Assembly (NCBI GenBank): GCA_002843155.1
Contig: PGZD01000001.1
Span: 1-64,000 of the forward strand
Reading direction: 5' to 3'
Source of the DNA: Gammaproteobacteria bacterium HGW-Gammaproteobacteria-3
GTDB lineage: Bacteria; Pseudomonadota; Gammaproteobacteria; Methylococcales; Methylomonadaceae
DNA: 64,000 nucleotides
The notes beneath the pieces are model-generated. The model ran no database searches. It had not been told where the DNA came from and saw only the letters and a program-made list of their open reading frames with translations. Shown in pieces: positions 1 to 7,895 of the stretch; positions within the stretch are counted from its first letter, which is position 1, and every line of letters begins with the position of its first letter. The position numbers were made by a program, and so were the translations under genes.

Positions 1-170
1 CTACGTTACGATTCATTTTGGACTCCTCTTTGTCCCGTTTAATTTCTCAGGTGCATTATGACACCGCTAGGGGTGGGGAGGAGTCCATGTCATCATCCTT
101 TCAATGTTGAGTGCTCTTTGGGCGAGTCGTAACCGGGGGATGACCCGGGGCGGATAAGCATTGTAAAAAA

Positions 171-196
171 ATCCTGACACTTTGGTGTGTCAGGAT
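171..196 (-). terminator. Rho-independent terminator of the desaturase gene
   Basis: A 10-bp perfect stem (ATCCTGACAC/GTGTCAGGAT) with a 6-nt loop; on the minus strand it is followed by a run of T. It lies just past the stop codon of the desaturase at 222. Confidence 0.8.
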
Positions 197-221
197 TGCT
201 TGCAGCTTTTAGTCAAGGGGC

Positions 222-1130
222 TCAATTTTTGGCTTGCATTGCCATCGGATTAAAAAGTTTGGGTTTTAGATGATGATTCTTATGATAAAAAACGCCAAAA
301 AGAATACGATTACAAATTGCATAATACAAGTTGGAATCCAGATTCAGGATGTCAGTAGTGCCGTCTTTATTTTCAATATGGGTGAAATAGTTAAAGGCGG
401 CAAAGAGAAATACATTGGAAAGATAAGAGGGAATGAACAGCAAAACAAATAATTTAGGCCCCAGGAGGACGAATATAAAAAGTGTTTTTGCAAATCGCAT
501 ACATAAAAGCAGGCCCGTTTGAATTTTCCAGGTGTTTCTGGATTTTTCGGAGTCGCCCCAATTTTCAAGATAGATTGCCGTCAGTCTATTCGTTATCAGC
601 GCACGGGAATTATCGACAAACTGCCAGAAGCTATAGCCTTTGGGTGGATGAGGGTCTTTTATGGGGTCATCGGAATAAGCATGGTGCTGGTTATGGACGA
701 GGCGAAACACAGGAAAGCCGGCGGAAATTTGTTGAAGTGCACAAAGTTCGCCGATAACAGGGTTGATCCAGACAGGCTTAAAATTATTATGAACAGCGTT
801 ATGTATGCATACCGCCGTTAAGTGCCCGATATAAATGGCGGCAGGTAAAAACAGGAGGTAAAGCCATGAAATCTCCGTCCAATAGTAGATCAGTGCAATG
901 GCGGCTAACAAAATAGAGCCGCCCGCAATAAAACGAAAACGGTTTAAAAATAGAGGGATAAGGCTTAAAATCCACCAGAAGGAAACGCTCTTGAATGGAT
1001 TATCCCAATAGATTATTGTTATCGATCCAATTGCAAAAATTATTATATTGAGTAAACAATATTTACCCAGCCAAAAAGGGTGTTGACTCAACAGGCCTTT
1101 GCCTTTGGGTTTTTCGGTTGTTTTATTCAT
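222..1130 (-). CDS. Membrane fatty acid desaturase
   Basis: Integral membrane di-iron desaturase that would insert a double bond into an acyl chain. The three histidine boxes of the family are visible: HNAVHN near residue 110, HNQHH about 35 residues later and HKNHH near the C-terminus. Hydrophobic segments precede the first box and lie between the second and third. The start at 1130 (MNKTTEK) is preferred over an upstream in-frame ATG at 1208 because AGGA lies at the right distance and because the longer form would run through a terminator-like hairpin at 1207-1225. The gene stands alone with its own terminator. Substrate and regiospecificity cannot be read from the sequence. A degraded partial copy lies at 2789-2940. 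Confidence 0.85.
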   Translation of the reverse strand: MNKTTEKPKGKGLLSQHPFWLGKYCLLNIIIFAIGSITIIYWDNPFKSVSFWWILSLIPLFLNRFRFIAGGSILLAAIALIYYWTEISWLYLLFLPAAIYIGHLTAVCIHNAVHNNFKPVWINPVIGELCALQQISAGFPVFRLVHNQHHAYSDDPIKDPHPPKGYSFWQFVDNSRALITNRLTAIYLENWGDSEKSRNTWKIQTGLLLCMRFAKTLFIFVLLGPKLFVLLFIPSYLSNVFLFAAFNYFTHIENKDGTTDILNLDSNLYYAICNRILFGVFYHKNHHLKPKLFNPMAMQAKN

Positions 1131-1206
1131 GATAGTGTCCTGAAAAAGTAAACTTTTAAATGGCGATGAGTTTTGACGGATGGTCGCCAATGCCGGTAGT
1201 TTAATC

Positions 1207-1225
1207 ATCCCGGCAAAGCCGGGAT
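1207..1225 (+). terminator. Hairpin, possible terminator
   Basis: Perfect 8-bp stem ATCCCGGC/GCCGGGAT with an AAA loop, followed on the plus strand by TTATTTT. No plus-strand gene precedes it, so it may instead belong to the neighbouring repeats. Confidence 0.4.
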
Positions 1226-1236
1226 TTATTTTGTAA

Positions 1237-1389
1237 GGGTCAAAGCCATGCCCTTATACACAAGCCCGTCATTCCGGTATGGATTGCCGGAATCCAGGCT
1301 ACAGGGATGGTTGAGCTCAGCAGCCATGGCCTGGATACCCGCTTCCCTACGGGTATGACGACATTTGTGTATAACGGTATGGGTCAAAG
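1237..1389. repeat. MITE-like palindromic element with flanking direct repeats
   Basis: A segment of about 135 bp whose ends are inverted copies of each other: both contain TTATACACAA followed by CGTCAT and a dRS3-like unit with ATCCAGGC. It is flanked by the 9-bp direct repeat GGGTCAAAG at 1237-1245 and 1381-1389, as expected of a target-site duplication. It has no coding capacity. Confidence 0.6.
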
Positions 1390-1987
1390 TGCGTAGAACA
1401 GTGTCCAGCGATACTTTTGCATTTGACCTGGCAGGACTTTGCGCCTCTGCTTAAACATCCCTGATATTGTTCAAAGTATTATAGCGTTATTATAAAAAAA
1501 GGACGCTCATTTCATTAAATTATCTTGGGGTTGAAGCGGCCTGGTTTGCAGCTTTTCGTCTGTTTGTGTGCTGAGTATAGGCAGGAAAGCTGCTTTTTGT
1601 TCTGGTTAGGAGCCCGAGATTTATCGGGCGATGGGGCGTGTCGGGTACCTGTCCGCAGAGCCTGCGGCGGGTTATCATCAATGCCGCAGGTCTGGTCTTC
1701 GCTCGTTGCCCGGTAAACCGGTCTCCTACGATGCCCACGCGTAACGGTGCTTCGAGCCCACAAGCCGACAGACAGCCGCAAAAGTACCCGCAAACCCTCG
1801 GCAACGTAACAGCATTGTTGCCAAGGTTCATAGGCCGTCGATGTTGGGGTTCGTTACCTCACCTCAACCTACGGTACTGACAACCAGCTCAACTGCTTTT
1901 TAGGTAAGTTTGCACAGAAATGGCCAGGTTACAGGTCTTTGCTGGTATACTGTCCTGTAAGTTATTGTCAAGTTAAAAGGCATTGTT
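1390..1987. other. Intergenic region with short repeats, no convincing gene
   Basis: Open frames here are short, overlap in several frames and resemble no family I know. The stretch contains one copy of a 44-bp dispersed repeat (1700-1743) and, near 1845-1880, a motif of the GTAGGTTGAGGTGAG type common in intergenic repeats of related bacteria. A promoter for the gene at 1988 is presumably in the last 100 bp, but I cannot place it. Confidence 0.5.
1700..1743 (+). repeat. 44-bp dispersed repeat, copy 1
   Basis: Matches 2721-2764 at all but a few positions. The shared core contains CCCGGTAAACCGG, itself a palindrome, followed by CTCCTAC and CACGCGTA. Confidence 0.65.
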
Positions 1988-2227
1988 ATGGCGACGATTA
2001 CATTTGATACGTTGAAATTTGTTGAAAAACTGGAAAAAGCCGGTTTGTCACGGGAGCAGGCCGCCGCTATCGCGGAAGCTCAGAAAGACGCGTTTGCCGA
2101 AGCGATGGATTCTCAACTAGCGTCTAAAACTGATTTGATGGAAATGGAAAATCGACTAATCAAGTGGAGCATAGGCCTCGCACTCGGACAAGTCGCCATT
2201 ATTGCTGCCTTGGTTAAATTGCTTTAA
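1988..2227 (+). CDS. Small DUF1640/CCDC90-type membrane protein
   Basis: A 79-residue protein beginning MATITFDTLKFVEKL, the typical opening of DUF1640 (coiled-coil domain 90) proteins. Residues 1-40 match the family N-terminal helix with the GLSREQAAAIAEAQ segment; a short linker helix follows and one hydrophobic segment (about 58-78) ends the protein. It is much shorter than mitochondrial members, which carry a longer coiled coil. A paralogue starts 235 bp downstream and a longer one lies at 2938. The function of bacterial members is not established; a membrane-anchored coiled-coil scaffold is an inference. Confidence 0.75.
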   Translation: MATITFDTLKFVEKLEKAGLSREQAAAIAEAQKDAFAEAMDSQLASKTDLMEMENRLIKWSIGLALGQVAIIAALVKLL

Positions 2228-2461
2228 AAAACGGTAGACCGTATTAGATGTGCAGAGCCATAGGATAGGCTGACGAAGGAAGCCCATCGTTTGCGATTTG
2301 ATGGGTTTCGTACCTCAGCCCATCCTGTCTTGCTGTAAAATATCCTGACGCACTGAAAATAAAGCAATTACCGAGAATCCGGCAACAGATAAAATTTGAC
2401 AATGTGCCAAACTGCTGTTTATATTCGCTTGTTTCCCGCATAGTGACAGGACACTTGAACC

Positions 2462-2701
2462 ATGACCACTATCACCTTTGATACGCTGGAATTAGTCGAT
2501 AAGCTCAAGGCGGCGGGTATACCGCAAGAGCAGGCAGAAGCCGTGGTACGGGTGATTGCCGACGCACAAACCCGCCTTGTTACCAAAGATGATTTGGAAA
2601 TAGCGCTTTCGTCCGTCAAAACTGATCTGTCCGTACTCAAATGGATGATGGGCGTGCTGCTGGCCGGTGTCATGTCGCTGATACTCAAAACCTTCTTTTA
2701 A
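2462..2701 (+). CDS. Small DUF1640/CCDC90-type membrane protein, paralogue
   Basis: A 79-residue paralogue of the gene at 1988, opening MTTITFDTLELVDKL, with the conserved G(I/L)xxEQAxA segment, a TKDDLE linker and a C-terminal membrane segment at about residues 58-79. It has the same length and layout as its neighbour, so the two probably arose by duplication and then diverged. Intergenic DNA separates them, so they are probably transcribed separately. Confidence 0.75.
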   Translation: MTTITFDTLELVDKLKAAGIPQEQAEAVVRVIADAQTRLVTKDDLEIALSSVKTDLSVLKWMMGVLLAGVMSLILKTFF

Positions 2702-2720
2702 GATGGTATCTACGGTATTT

Positions 2721-2764
2721 CGCTAGTCGCCCGGTAAACCGGCCTCCTACAATGCTCACGCGTA
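2721..2764 (+). repeat. 44-bp dispersed repeat, copy 2
   Basis: Second copy of the repeat at 1700-1743, lying directly after the stop of the preceding gene and before the desaturase remnant. Confidence 0.65.
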
Positions 2765-2788
2765 TCGATCTGACCCAATCAAACCACC

Positions 2789-2940
2789 TTTGGCTTGCAT
2801 TGTCATCGGATTAAAAAGTCTGGGTCTTATCGGAATCGTCCCCTTTCTCAAGATAGATTGTCTTCAGCCTGTTCATTATCTGCGCACGGGAATTATCAAC
2901 AAACTGCCAGAAACTATAGCCTTTGGGCGAGTGAGGGCTA
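2789..2940 (-). pseudogene. Remnant of a duplicated fatty acid desaturase
   Basis: Two blocks match the intact desaturase on the same strand: about 2789-2828 corresponds to its 3' end (about 229-267), and about 2829-2938 corresponds to 544-653, which encodes the second histidine-box region. The roughly 275 bp between these blocks in the intact gene is missing here. It is a decayed partial duplicate, not an independent gene. Confidence 0.75.
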
Positions 2941-3357
2941 TATAAAATGCGCCACTCTAAGCAGCACGCCGGTGATCAAGGTGGTTTGCAGCAAGCCTAC
3001 GCCCACGACCCAGCGGATGAGTTCGGCTTTGGTCTCGGCGATTTTAGCGGTATTTTCGGCTATTTTTAAATCCAGCAGGTGAATATCTTTTGACAGGCGG
3101 GCTTCAACTTCCCTTATTTCTTTAAGTAGTTTTACTTCAACTTCCTTGATTTCCTTTTGTAACTTGGCTTCAACTTCCTTGATTTCTTTTTGCAAGCGCA
3201 GTTCGGTTTCCCGCAGTTGCGGCTGGGTTGCGACTTCTTTTAGCTGCGGATAGCGGTCTTCCAGTTGGCCGATGGCTTCGGCGATAATCCGGGCGCGCGT
3301 TTTATCATCCGTGGCATCGGTGAGTTGCTCGTAAATGTGCAGGGCGCTGACGCTCAT
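2938..3357 (-). CDS. DUF1640-type membrane protein with 11-residue coiled-coil repeats
   Basis: A 139-residue protein. Residues 1-50 are helical and DUF1640-like. Residues 55-98 hold four consecutive 11-residue units of the form LxKEIxEVExK, giving a charged coiled coil with hendecad rather than heptad periodicity. A membrane segment occupies about 114-138. The layout matches the two small paralogues upstream (helix, coil, C-terminal anchor) with the coil expanded. A good start is seen at 3357 (MSVSALHIYEQL). Function unknown; membrane-tethered coiled coil is what the sequence shows. Confidence 0.75.
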   Translation of the reverse strand: MSVSALHIYEQLTDATDDKTRARIIAEAIGQLEDRYPQLKEVATQPQLRETELRLQKEIKEVEAKLQKEIKEVEVKLLKEIREVEARLSKDIHLLDLKIAENTAKIAETKAELIRWVVGVGLLQTTLITGVLLRVAHFI

Positions 3358-3748
3358 GACAGGCTCCGTTTAACGGGGGAGGTAATTGGCATAGTATAAC
3401 CTATCTGTGCCGGGCAGTGGAGAATTAGGATTGTCAACGGGGGCAGGGCCCGGGTTACCTTAATCGGGCACATGCTGTTCGTGCCCGCGCGGAACGGTGC
3501 CGTGATTTTTATAGTAGGCAAAAAACGTTGCTCACCCTTGTCATCAATGCTGTGGCTACAAGTCAATGCTTCTGCGGGTGCATTCACAGGGACGGTAGAT
3601 GACGTACCAAGGTTGGGAAGTCACTACATTTTGATTCCAGGCTTGACGGCAATTGTAGCGAAAACACTTGGCTTATGTGGCGTACGTTTTTCAGGGAGTT
3701 CACCGGAAAACTTTCGGTTTCGAGAGAAAAAAAGAACCATGCACAAAA
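3358..3748. other. Intergenic region with palindromes
   Basis: No credible gene. It contains an inverted repeat CGGGCAC/GTGCCCG (3465-3487) and near 3510-3535 a hairpin-type repeat of the GGCAAAAAACGTTGCTCACC kind that recurs near 45550 and 54390. Confidence 0.5.
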
Positions 3749-3778
3749 AAGGGCTTAGGTATTTCTACCTAAGCCCTT
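3749..3778 (-). terminator. Terminator of the tRNA-Asn locus
   Basis: Perfect 13-bp stem with a 4-nt loop; on the minus strand it is followed by TTTTTT and lies just past the CCA end of the tRNA-Asn fragment. This looks like the native terminator of the tRNA gene and marks the left side as original chromosome. Confidence 0.8.
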
Positions 3779-3786
3779 GATTTATT

Positions 3787-3833
3787 TGGCTCCCCCGGAC
3801 GGGCTCGAACCGCCGACCTAGTGATTAACAGTC
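3787..3833 (-). other. tRNA-Asn(GTT) 3' fragment: attachment site of the integrated element
   Basis: Read on the minus strand, these 47 nt are the anticodon loop with GTT, variable loop, T-arm (GGTTCGAGCC) and acceptor 3' strand ending in CCA of a tRNA-Asn. The 5' half is absent: upstream sequence no longer pairs properly with the 3' strand of the anticodon stem. A tRNA 3' end next to a tyrosine integrase is a typical att core. Because the native terminator sits on this side, the reconstituted full tRNA should be at the other end of the element. Confidence 0.8.
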
Positions 3834-3986
3834 GCTAAAAAGTATGTTACCACGTATTTCTGTATGTTGCAGAATAGTCCTAAATGCCCGATTATATTGA
3901 ACTTTATACCATCATCCGTTCATGGTTGTTTCAACCTGCAACCTTATGTTGCGGAATTCAAGTGACCATAAAGTGACCACGAAATC

Positions 3987-5180
3987 ATGTTTACTGACAA
4001 ATCAATCAAAGGGCTTAAGGCAAAACCATCGGCATATAGACTCTATGAAAAAGGGCCTGATAAAGGCTTTGGTGTCAAAGTCACTCCAGCGGGAAGTGTG
4101 ACCTTTTTTATTCAGTATGCAGGTTCAGATGGTAAACAAAAGTTTACGAGTCTAGGACGATATCCATCGGTTACCTTATCTGAGGCTAGGGATAGATGTC
4201 GTGAACTGAGGCGGGATATTGATCGAGGAATTGACCCTCAAGCCCGCATCGAGCTAAGGCATGGCAGCGTAGCTGATTTGTTTGACTACTACATCAAGCA
4301 CATGGTTGATTCTGGTAAACGAACCTTCGAAAAGGTCGAGGCCGATCTCCATTACAACTGTAAAGATATTTTAGACTTACAAGCCAAAGACGTAACACCA
4401 GCCCATATAAGGAAAATACTTTACACAATTATTTCGCGAGGTTCGAATGTTCAGGCTAATCGAATTCGATCTTACTTAAGAAGGGCATTTGAATTAGGGG
4501 TTTATCACGATAACGATCCCAAAAACCTATCAAATGATTTTACCTTTCAAATACAAACCAACCCTGTCGATGCAATTCCAAAAGACACAAGTGCCGAAGT
4601 AGCTGGAGAAAGAGCGTTATCATTTGCCGAAATCAAAGTGCTTTGGAACGAAACATGCGTTCATGAGCAATTCCATCTAGCTACAAAATTATTACTCCTA
4701 TATGGCTGCCGTTCTTGGGAGCTCTGTGGTGCAATGAAACATGAGTTTGATTTTGATTCCATGATTTGGAGTGCCCCGCCAGAGCGCGTAAAAAACGAAC
4801 GCTGGCTGGTATTGCCAATCACTCCATTAGCAAAAAAATTACTTAATGAACTATGGCCGTATTCTGGAAATTCTGAATATCTATTTCCAAGTAGATATAA
4901 TGAAGAAAAAACGATTCATAAAACATCTTTGGCTCACGCCATAACTCGAATAAGCAGTATAGATACTTTTACACCGAGAGATTTAAGGAGAACAGTAAAA
5001 ACTCGTATGGGAGAAATTGGCATAGAGAAAAGCATCAGGGATAGGATACAAAATCATGCTTTAAATGATGTAAGTTCAAAACATTATGATAGATATGATT
5101 ACTTACAGGAAAAACGAAACGCCTTATTAAAATGGGAAACCCACCTAATCGAGTTGACTGCAGATAAAAATACCTTCTGA
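3987..5180 (+). CDS. int: Tyrosine recombinase / P4-type integrase
   Basis: Integrase of 397 residues that would catalyse site-specific recombination between the tRNA-Asn site and the circular element. It has an N-terminal DUF4102 arm-binding domain (IKGLKAKPSAYRLYEKGPDKGFGVKV), a core-binding domain and a C-terminal catalytic domain with the first arginine in LYGCRSWEL, the second-arginine region PRDLRRT and the nucleophile tyrosine in HYDRYDYL. The His of the usual HxxR box is replaced by Arg (PRDLRR), which occurs in this subfamily. It starts 153 bp from the att fragment and points into the element. Two copies of AGTGACCA just upstream of the ATG may be arm-type binding sites. Confidence 0.9.
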   Translation: MFTDKSIKGLKAKPSAYRLYEKGPDKGFGVKVTPAGSVTFFIQYAGSDGKQKFTSLGRYPSVTLSEARDRCRELRRDIDRGIDPQARIELRHGSVADLFDYYIKHMVDSGKRTFEKVEADLHYNCKDILDLQAKDVTPAHIRKILYTIISRGSNVQANRIRSYLRRAFELGVYHDNDPKNLSNDFTFQIQTNPVDAIPKDTSAEVAGERALSFAEIKVLWNETCVHEQFHLATKLLLLYGCRSWELCGAMKHEFDFDSMIWSAPPERVKNERWLVLPITPLAKKLLNELWPYSGNSEYLFPSRYNEEKTIHKTSLAHAITRISSIDTFTPRDLRRTVKTRMGEIGIEKSIRDRIQNHALNDVSSKHYDRYDYLQEKRNALLKWETHLIELTADKNTF

Positions 5181-5223
5181 TGATTTTTATTGGATCTAAT
5201 ACAATTTAACCATAATTATTTTT

Positions 5224-6639
5224 TTATTCAGTTCGATCACTGACCTTTATTCCTTTTTCCCGCCATACTGAAAACTCCAGAGGACGCAATCCAAAACGAA
5301 TTGCATTTCCCGCATGCAGAGTTTTAAGTTCGTTTTGTATTAAAACAATGAAGCGCTGCTTGTCTTCTGAAGACACTGAATCCGGAATACCTGACATGAT
5401 CGATGCTTCATCGGTCGCCAGCCCCTCCCGGACAATGGCTCGTATCACTTCAGCCAGTTCGTTTCTATAACGTAATCGAACGATATCCGGCGGTACGAGC
5501 TGCTGCTGCACGGCAACGTATTGCTGGCAAGATCGCTCGTAAGCCCAGATGTAGACATCTCTCAACAATTCAATTCGATTCAGCTCATAGACTCCGAGGG
5601 CCGCGTCCACGTAAGCCTGTTGAGGCACATCGATAAAGGACAGTGGACAGAGGTTGTGCTGAATCAGCGGGATATTGGCCGCCAACCGCGAAACCCGTTT
5701 ATTGACGTCTTCGAAGGGTTGCAAGTAGGGCAAATGCACCATTAGGAAAAATGATTGTTCAAACGGATCGTTGATTTCAGCCGCCATAGTCATGACAATC
5801 CCGAACAACTCCTCAATCCGTTGCGGCATCGCAATCGGCAAATAAACGCTGCCCCCGATATCGACCGCCCGATTGCGTAGACGCCCACAACTCATCGGGT
5901 CCGCCAACAAACCATCCGATAAAAAAGCATGTAAGGCAACAATGGTTTCTGCTGTAACGCCGGCATGCTCAGTATCGCGTACCAAATATTCAATGGCCGA
6001 CTTGTGATTGAGGATCATCTGGGTTTCCATGACATCCTTACCTTCAGCGGCCTGTCCGAATTCGATCAGACGTTCGGTATCCAGACGGCTATAGGTATTG
6101 CCTTCTAATCGGGATGAAGCCCATGATAAATCAATAAGCAAGCGATTCAGAATGTCACGAGCAAATGTGCCTGCCGGGGTTTGTTCAGCCGGCGACCGAC
6201 CCAAGGCATGCAATTGTTCACGCAACCCGGCCGGTAAATAATAGGTGTTGTTTGGATAGTACTGCCCAAGGAAATCGGGTTGATAGCTGACGGGAGATCG
6301 TTGAGTCCTAGGTTGACGAATAAAGGACTTAATCTCTTCGCCTTCCGGCGAAATGGGAATATAGACTTCGTCAACGAATTGCCGGATCGAACCATCAACG
6401 ACACTAACCGAGTCGACACCCTGACCAGGCTTTGCAATCTTATATTTCAGAGCACGCCCTTCGCCTTTACTAAAAATGCGGCGCTCTGCTACCAATGTGG
6501 CCAAACGGCGTTGCAAAGTACGCCCCTTGATTTCAAAGTCTAGCTGTTGCGCAATGTCTTTCACACCTATACCTTCAGGATATTGGGCAATCAACTTCTC
6601 GACTCGATCCAGCTCTTCTGTTGGGACTGTTTTTGGCAT
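5224..6639 (-). CDS. Fic-family protein with winged-helix N-terminus and degenerate active site
   Basis: 471 residues. Residues 1-70 form a winged-helix-like DNA-binding domain; the Fic fold occupies about 160-360. An inhibitory-helix motif of the [S/T]xxxE[G/N] type is visible as SSRLEGN, so this is an auto-inhibited (class II-like) architecture. The Fic motif, normally HPFxxGNGRxxR, reads QPFEDVNKRVSR: the catalytic His is Gln and both loop glycines are changed, while the Asn and both Arg remain. AMPylation by the usual mechanism is therefore doubtful. It lies alone between the integrase and the conjugation genes, transcribed towards the integrase. Roles as a regulator or defence protein are only guesses. 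Confidence 0.8.
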   Translation of the reverse strand: MPKTVPTEELDRVEKLIAQYPEGIGVKDIAQQLDFEIKGRTLQRRLATLVAERRIFSKGEGRALKYKIAKPGQGVDSVSVVDGSIRQFVDEVYIPISPEGEEIKSFIRQPRTQRSPVSYQPDFLGQYYPNNTYYLPAGLREQLHALGRSPAEQTPAGTFARDILNRLLIDLSWASSRLEGNTYSRLDTERLIEFGQAAEGKDVMETQMILNHKSAIEYLVRDTEHAGVTAETIVALHAFLSDGLLADPMSCGRLRNRAVDIGGSVYLPIAMPQRIEELFGIVMTMAAEINDPFEQSFFLMVHLPYLQPFEDVNKRVSRLAANIPLIQHNLCPLSFIDVPQQAYVDAALGVYELNRIELLRDVYIWAYERSCQQYVAVQQQLVPPDIVRLRYRNELAEVIRAIVREGLATDEASIMSGIPDSVSSEDKQRFIVLIQNELKTLHAGNAIRFGLRPLEFSVWREKGIKVSDRTE

Positions 6640-6684
6640 GATTTGTTTTTTGGTGTCGCGATTTACTTTATTGCGCCACTTAAT

Positions 6685-6876
6685 ATGTCACTAAACCAAA
6701 AATCGCGCCATAAAAATATTCTTGGTGGTACACATAAACCTCAGCCACCATCTGCTCACCCAAGTCATCACATTCCTTCCGATCATAAGATCAAGCAAGG
6801 CCAAACTCAGAGGGTCGGCGAAAAACAGCTAAAAGAGAGGTTTTTCGAACTTATAGAATTTTTGGCAACATCGTAA
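6685..6876 (+). CDS. Possible small hypothetical protein
   Basis: A 63-codon frame starting MSLNQKSRHK, rich in His and Pro in its first half with a charged helix at the C-terminus (RVGEKQLKERFFELIEFL). No clear ribosome binding site precedes it and I recognise no family. It fills the gap between the divergent Fic gene and the transglycosylase gene. Confidence 0.3.
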   Translation: MSLNQKSRHKNILGGTHKPQPPSAHPSHHIPSDHKIKQGQTQRVGEKQLKERFFELIEFLATS

Positions 6877-6908
6877 ACTCGCCTCAAGACCAAAACGGCG
6901 AGCTGATA

Positions 6909-7565
6909 ATGTTCATTATTCACATAAAAAATCAAGAGTTTAAATCCTCTGGCGTTTCAACCCAACCCGCTATTAAGCATCTTTGGATTGGCATGATCGG
7001 TGGCCTTTGCATCATCAGCCAACCAATGGAATCATTGGCTGCTGATTCTATTCAAACGAATGGCAACAGCCAACACACCGCAACATCTAACACCAAATTA
7101 CAACACACGCTATGGTGGCAAATAGCCCGAAGGCATCGTATTGACCCCTATATTCTGTATGCCGTTGCGCTCACGGAATCGCGAAAAAACGGTGAACAGA
7201 ATCGTGTCATGCCCTGGCCTTGGGCCATCAATAACGCGGGCAACGCCTTTATTCCTAACAGTCAGCAGGAGGCTGAAACTTTACTTAATGAAATGTTGGA
7301 TCAGGGCAAGCGTAATATCGACGTCGGCATCATGCAAGTGAATCTGCGATGGCATGGCCACCGAGTTGCGAAACCCGAACAACTCTTGATCCCGAGCACC
7401 AATCTCGAAATCGGCGCTAGCCTACTCTCAGAGGCCATCCAATCGGTGCCAGACAATCTCGCTCATGGTATCGGCCGATATTACAGCTGGAAAAACGAGC
7501 CTGCAGCCATTCAGTACGGACAAAAAGTGATCGCCTTGGCGAATCAAATCAGAGCGATTCTTTAG
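6909..7565 (+). CDS. Lytic transglycosylase of the conjugation system
   Basis: 218 residues. A hydrophobic segment at about 24-44 ending in SLAA-D suggests export to the periplasm. The transglycosylase domain begins WWQIARRHRIDPYILYAVALTESR, with the catalytic Glu in the ALTES motif, followed by DVGIMQVN and a GRYYSWKN segment typical of SLT-type enzymes associated with type IV secretion and pili. It would open the peptidoglycan locally for assembly of the mating apparatus. It is followed after 18 bp by the FlhD-like gene and is probably in one operon with it. Confidence 0.8.
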   Translation: MFIIHIKNQEFKSSGVSTQPAIKHLWIGMIGGLCIISQPMESLAADSIQTNGNSQHTATSNTKLQHTLWWQIARRHRIDPYILYAVALTESRKNGEQNRVMPWPWAINNAGNAFIPNSQQEAETLLNEMLDQGKRNIDVGIMQVNLRWHGHRVAKPEQLLIPSTNLEIGASLLSEAIQSVPDNLAHGIGRYYSWKNEPAAIQYGQKVIALANQIRAIL

Positions 7566-7583
7566 CCAATAGAGGATTCCAGA

Positions 7584-7895
7584 ATGGATGAGAATCTATA
7601 CAAACTCAATCTCGACTACCTCATCGTCGCTCAATCCTTAATTTTTTCCGAAAGTGAACAGAAAGCCATGTTCTGCTTAGGTCTCACGACCGAAGCGGTG
7701 TCGTTGCTCAGAAAGATGCCGCTCGAACAATTAAAGATTCTGGCTCGAAGTGATTGCCTAACCTTTGTTCCTCGTTTCAATCCCCACAAATGGAGCAAAT
7801 TCCTAGACGTCCAAAAAACCGTAGCCCCCGATGCACTCGCCGCAAGGGCTGTCGAGCTCCTGACGCTATTATCCTCCCATTCACCAGAGTCATGA
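7584..7895 (+). CDS. FlhD-like transcriptional activator subunit (SetD-like)
   Basis: 103 residues with the FlhD layout: an N-terminal helix NLDYLIVAQSLIFSE, then EQKAMFCLGLTTEAVSLLRKM and a C-terminal DNA-contacting helical part. In enterobacteria FlhD pairs with FlhC to activate flagellar genes; in SXT/R391 elements the homologous SetCD pair activates conjugation and excision operons. A GAGG sequence precedes the ATG. Its stop overlaps the start of the FlhC-like gene (ATGA), so the two are translationally coupled. Inside a conjugative element and with no flagellar genes near, the SetCD-type role is the better reading. Confidence 0.75.
   Translation: MDENLYKLNLDYLIVAQSLIFSESEQKAMFCLGLTTEAVSLLRKMPLEQLKILARSDCLTFVPRFNPHKWSKFLDVQKTVAPDALAARAVELLTLLSSHSPES

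Noticed and set aside
1515-1880. Several open frames of 60-103 codons on both strands between 1515 and 1880
   Set aside because: They overlap in many frames, have no family resemblance and are rich in Arg/Pro as expected from random GC-rich DNA with repeats.
7754-7891. Longer start for the FlhC-like gene
   Set aside because: The extra 46 codons lie inside the FlhD-like gene, and the ATGA overlap gives a start that fits the family length.
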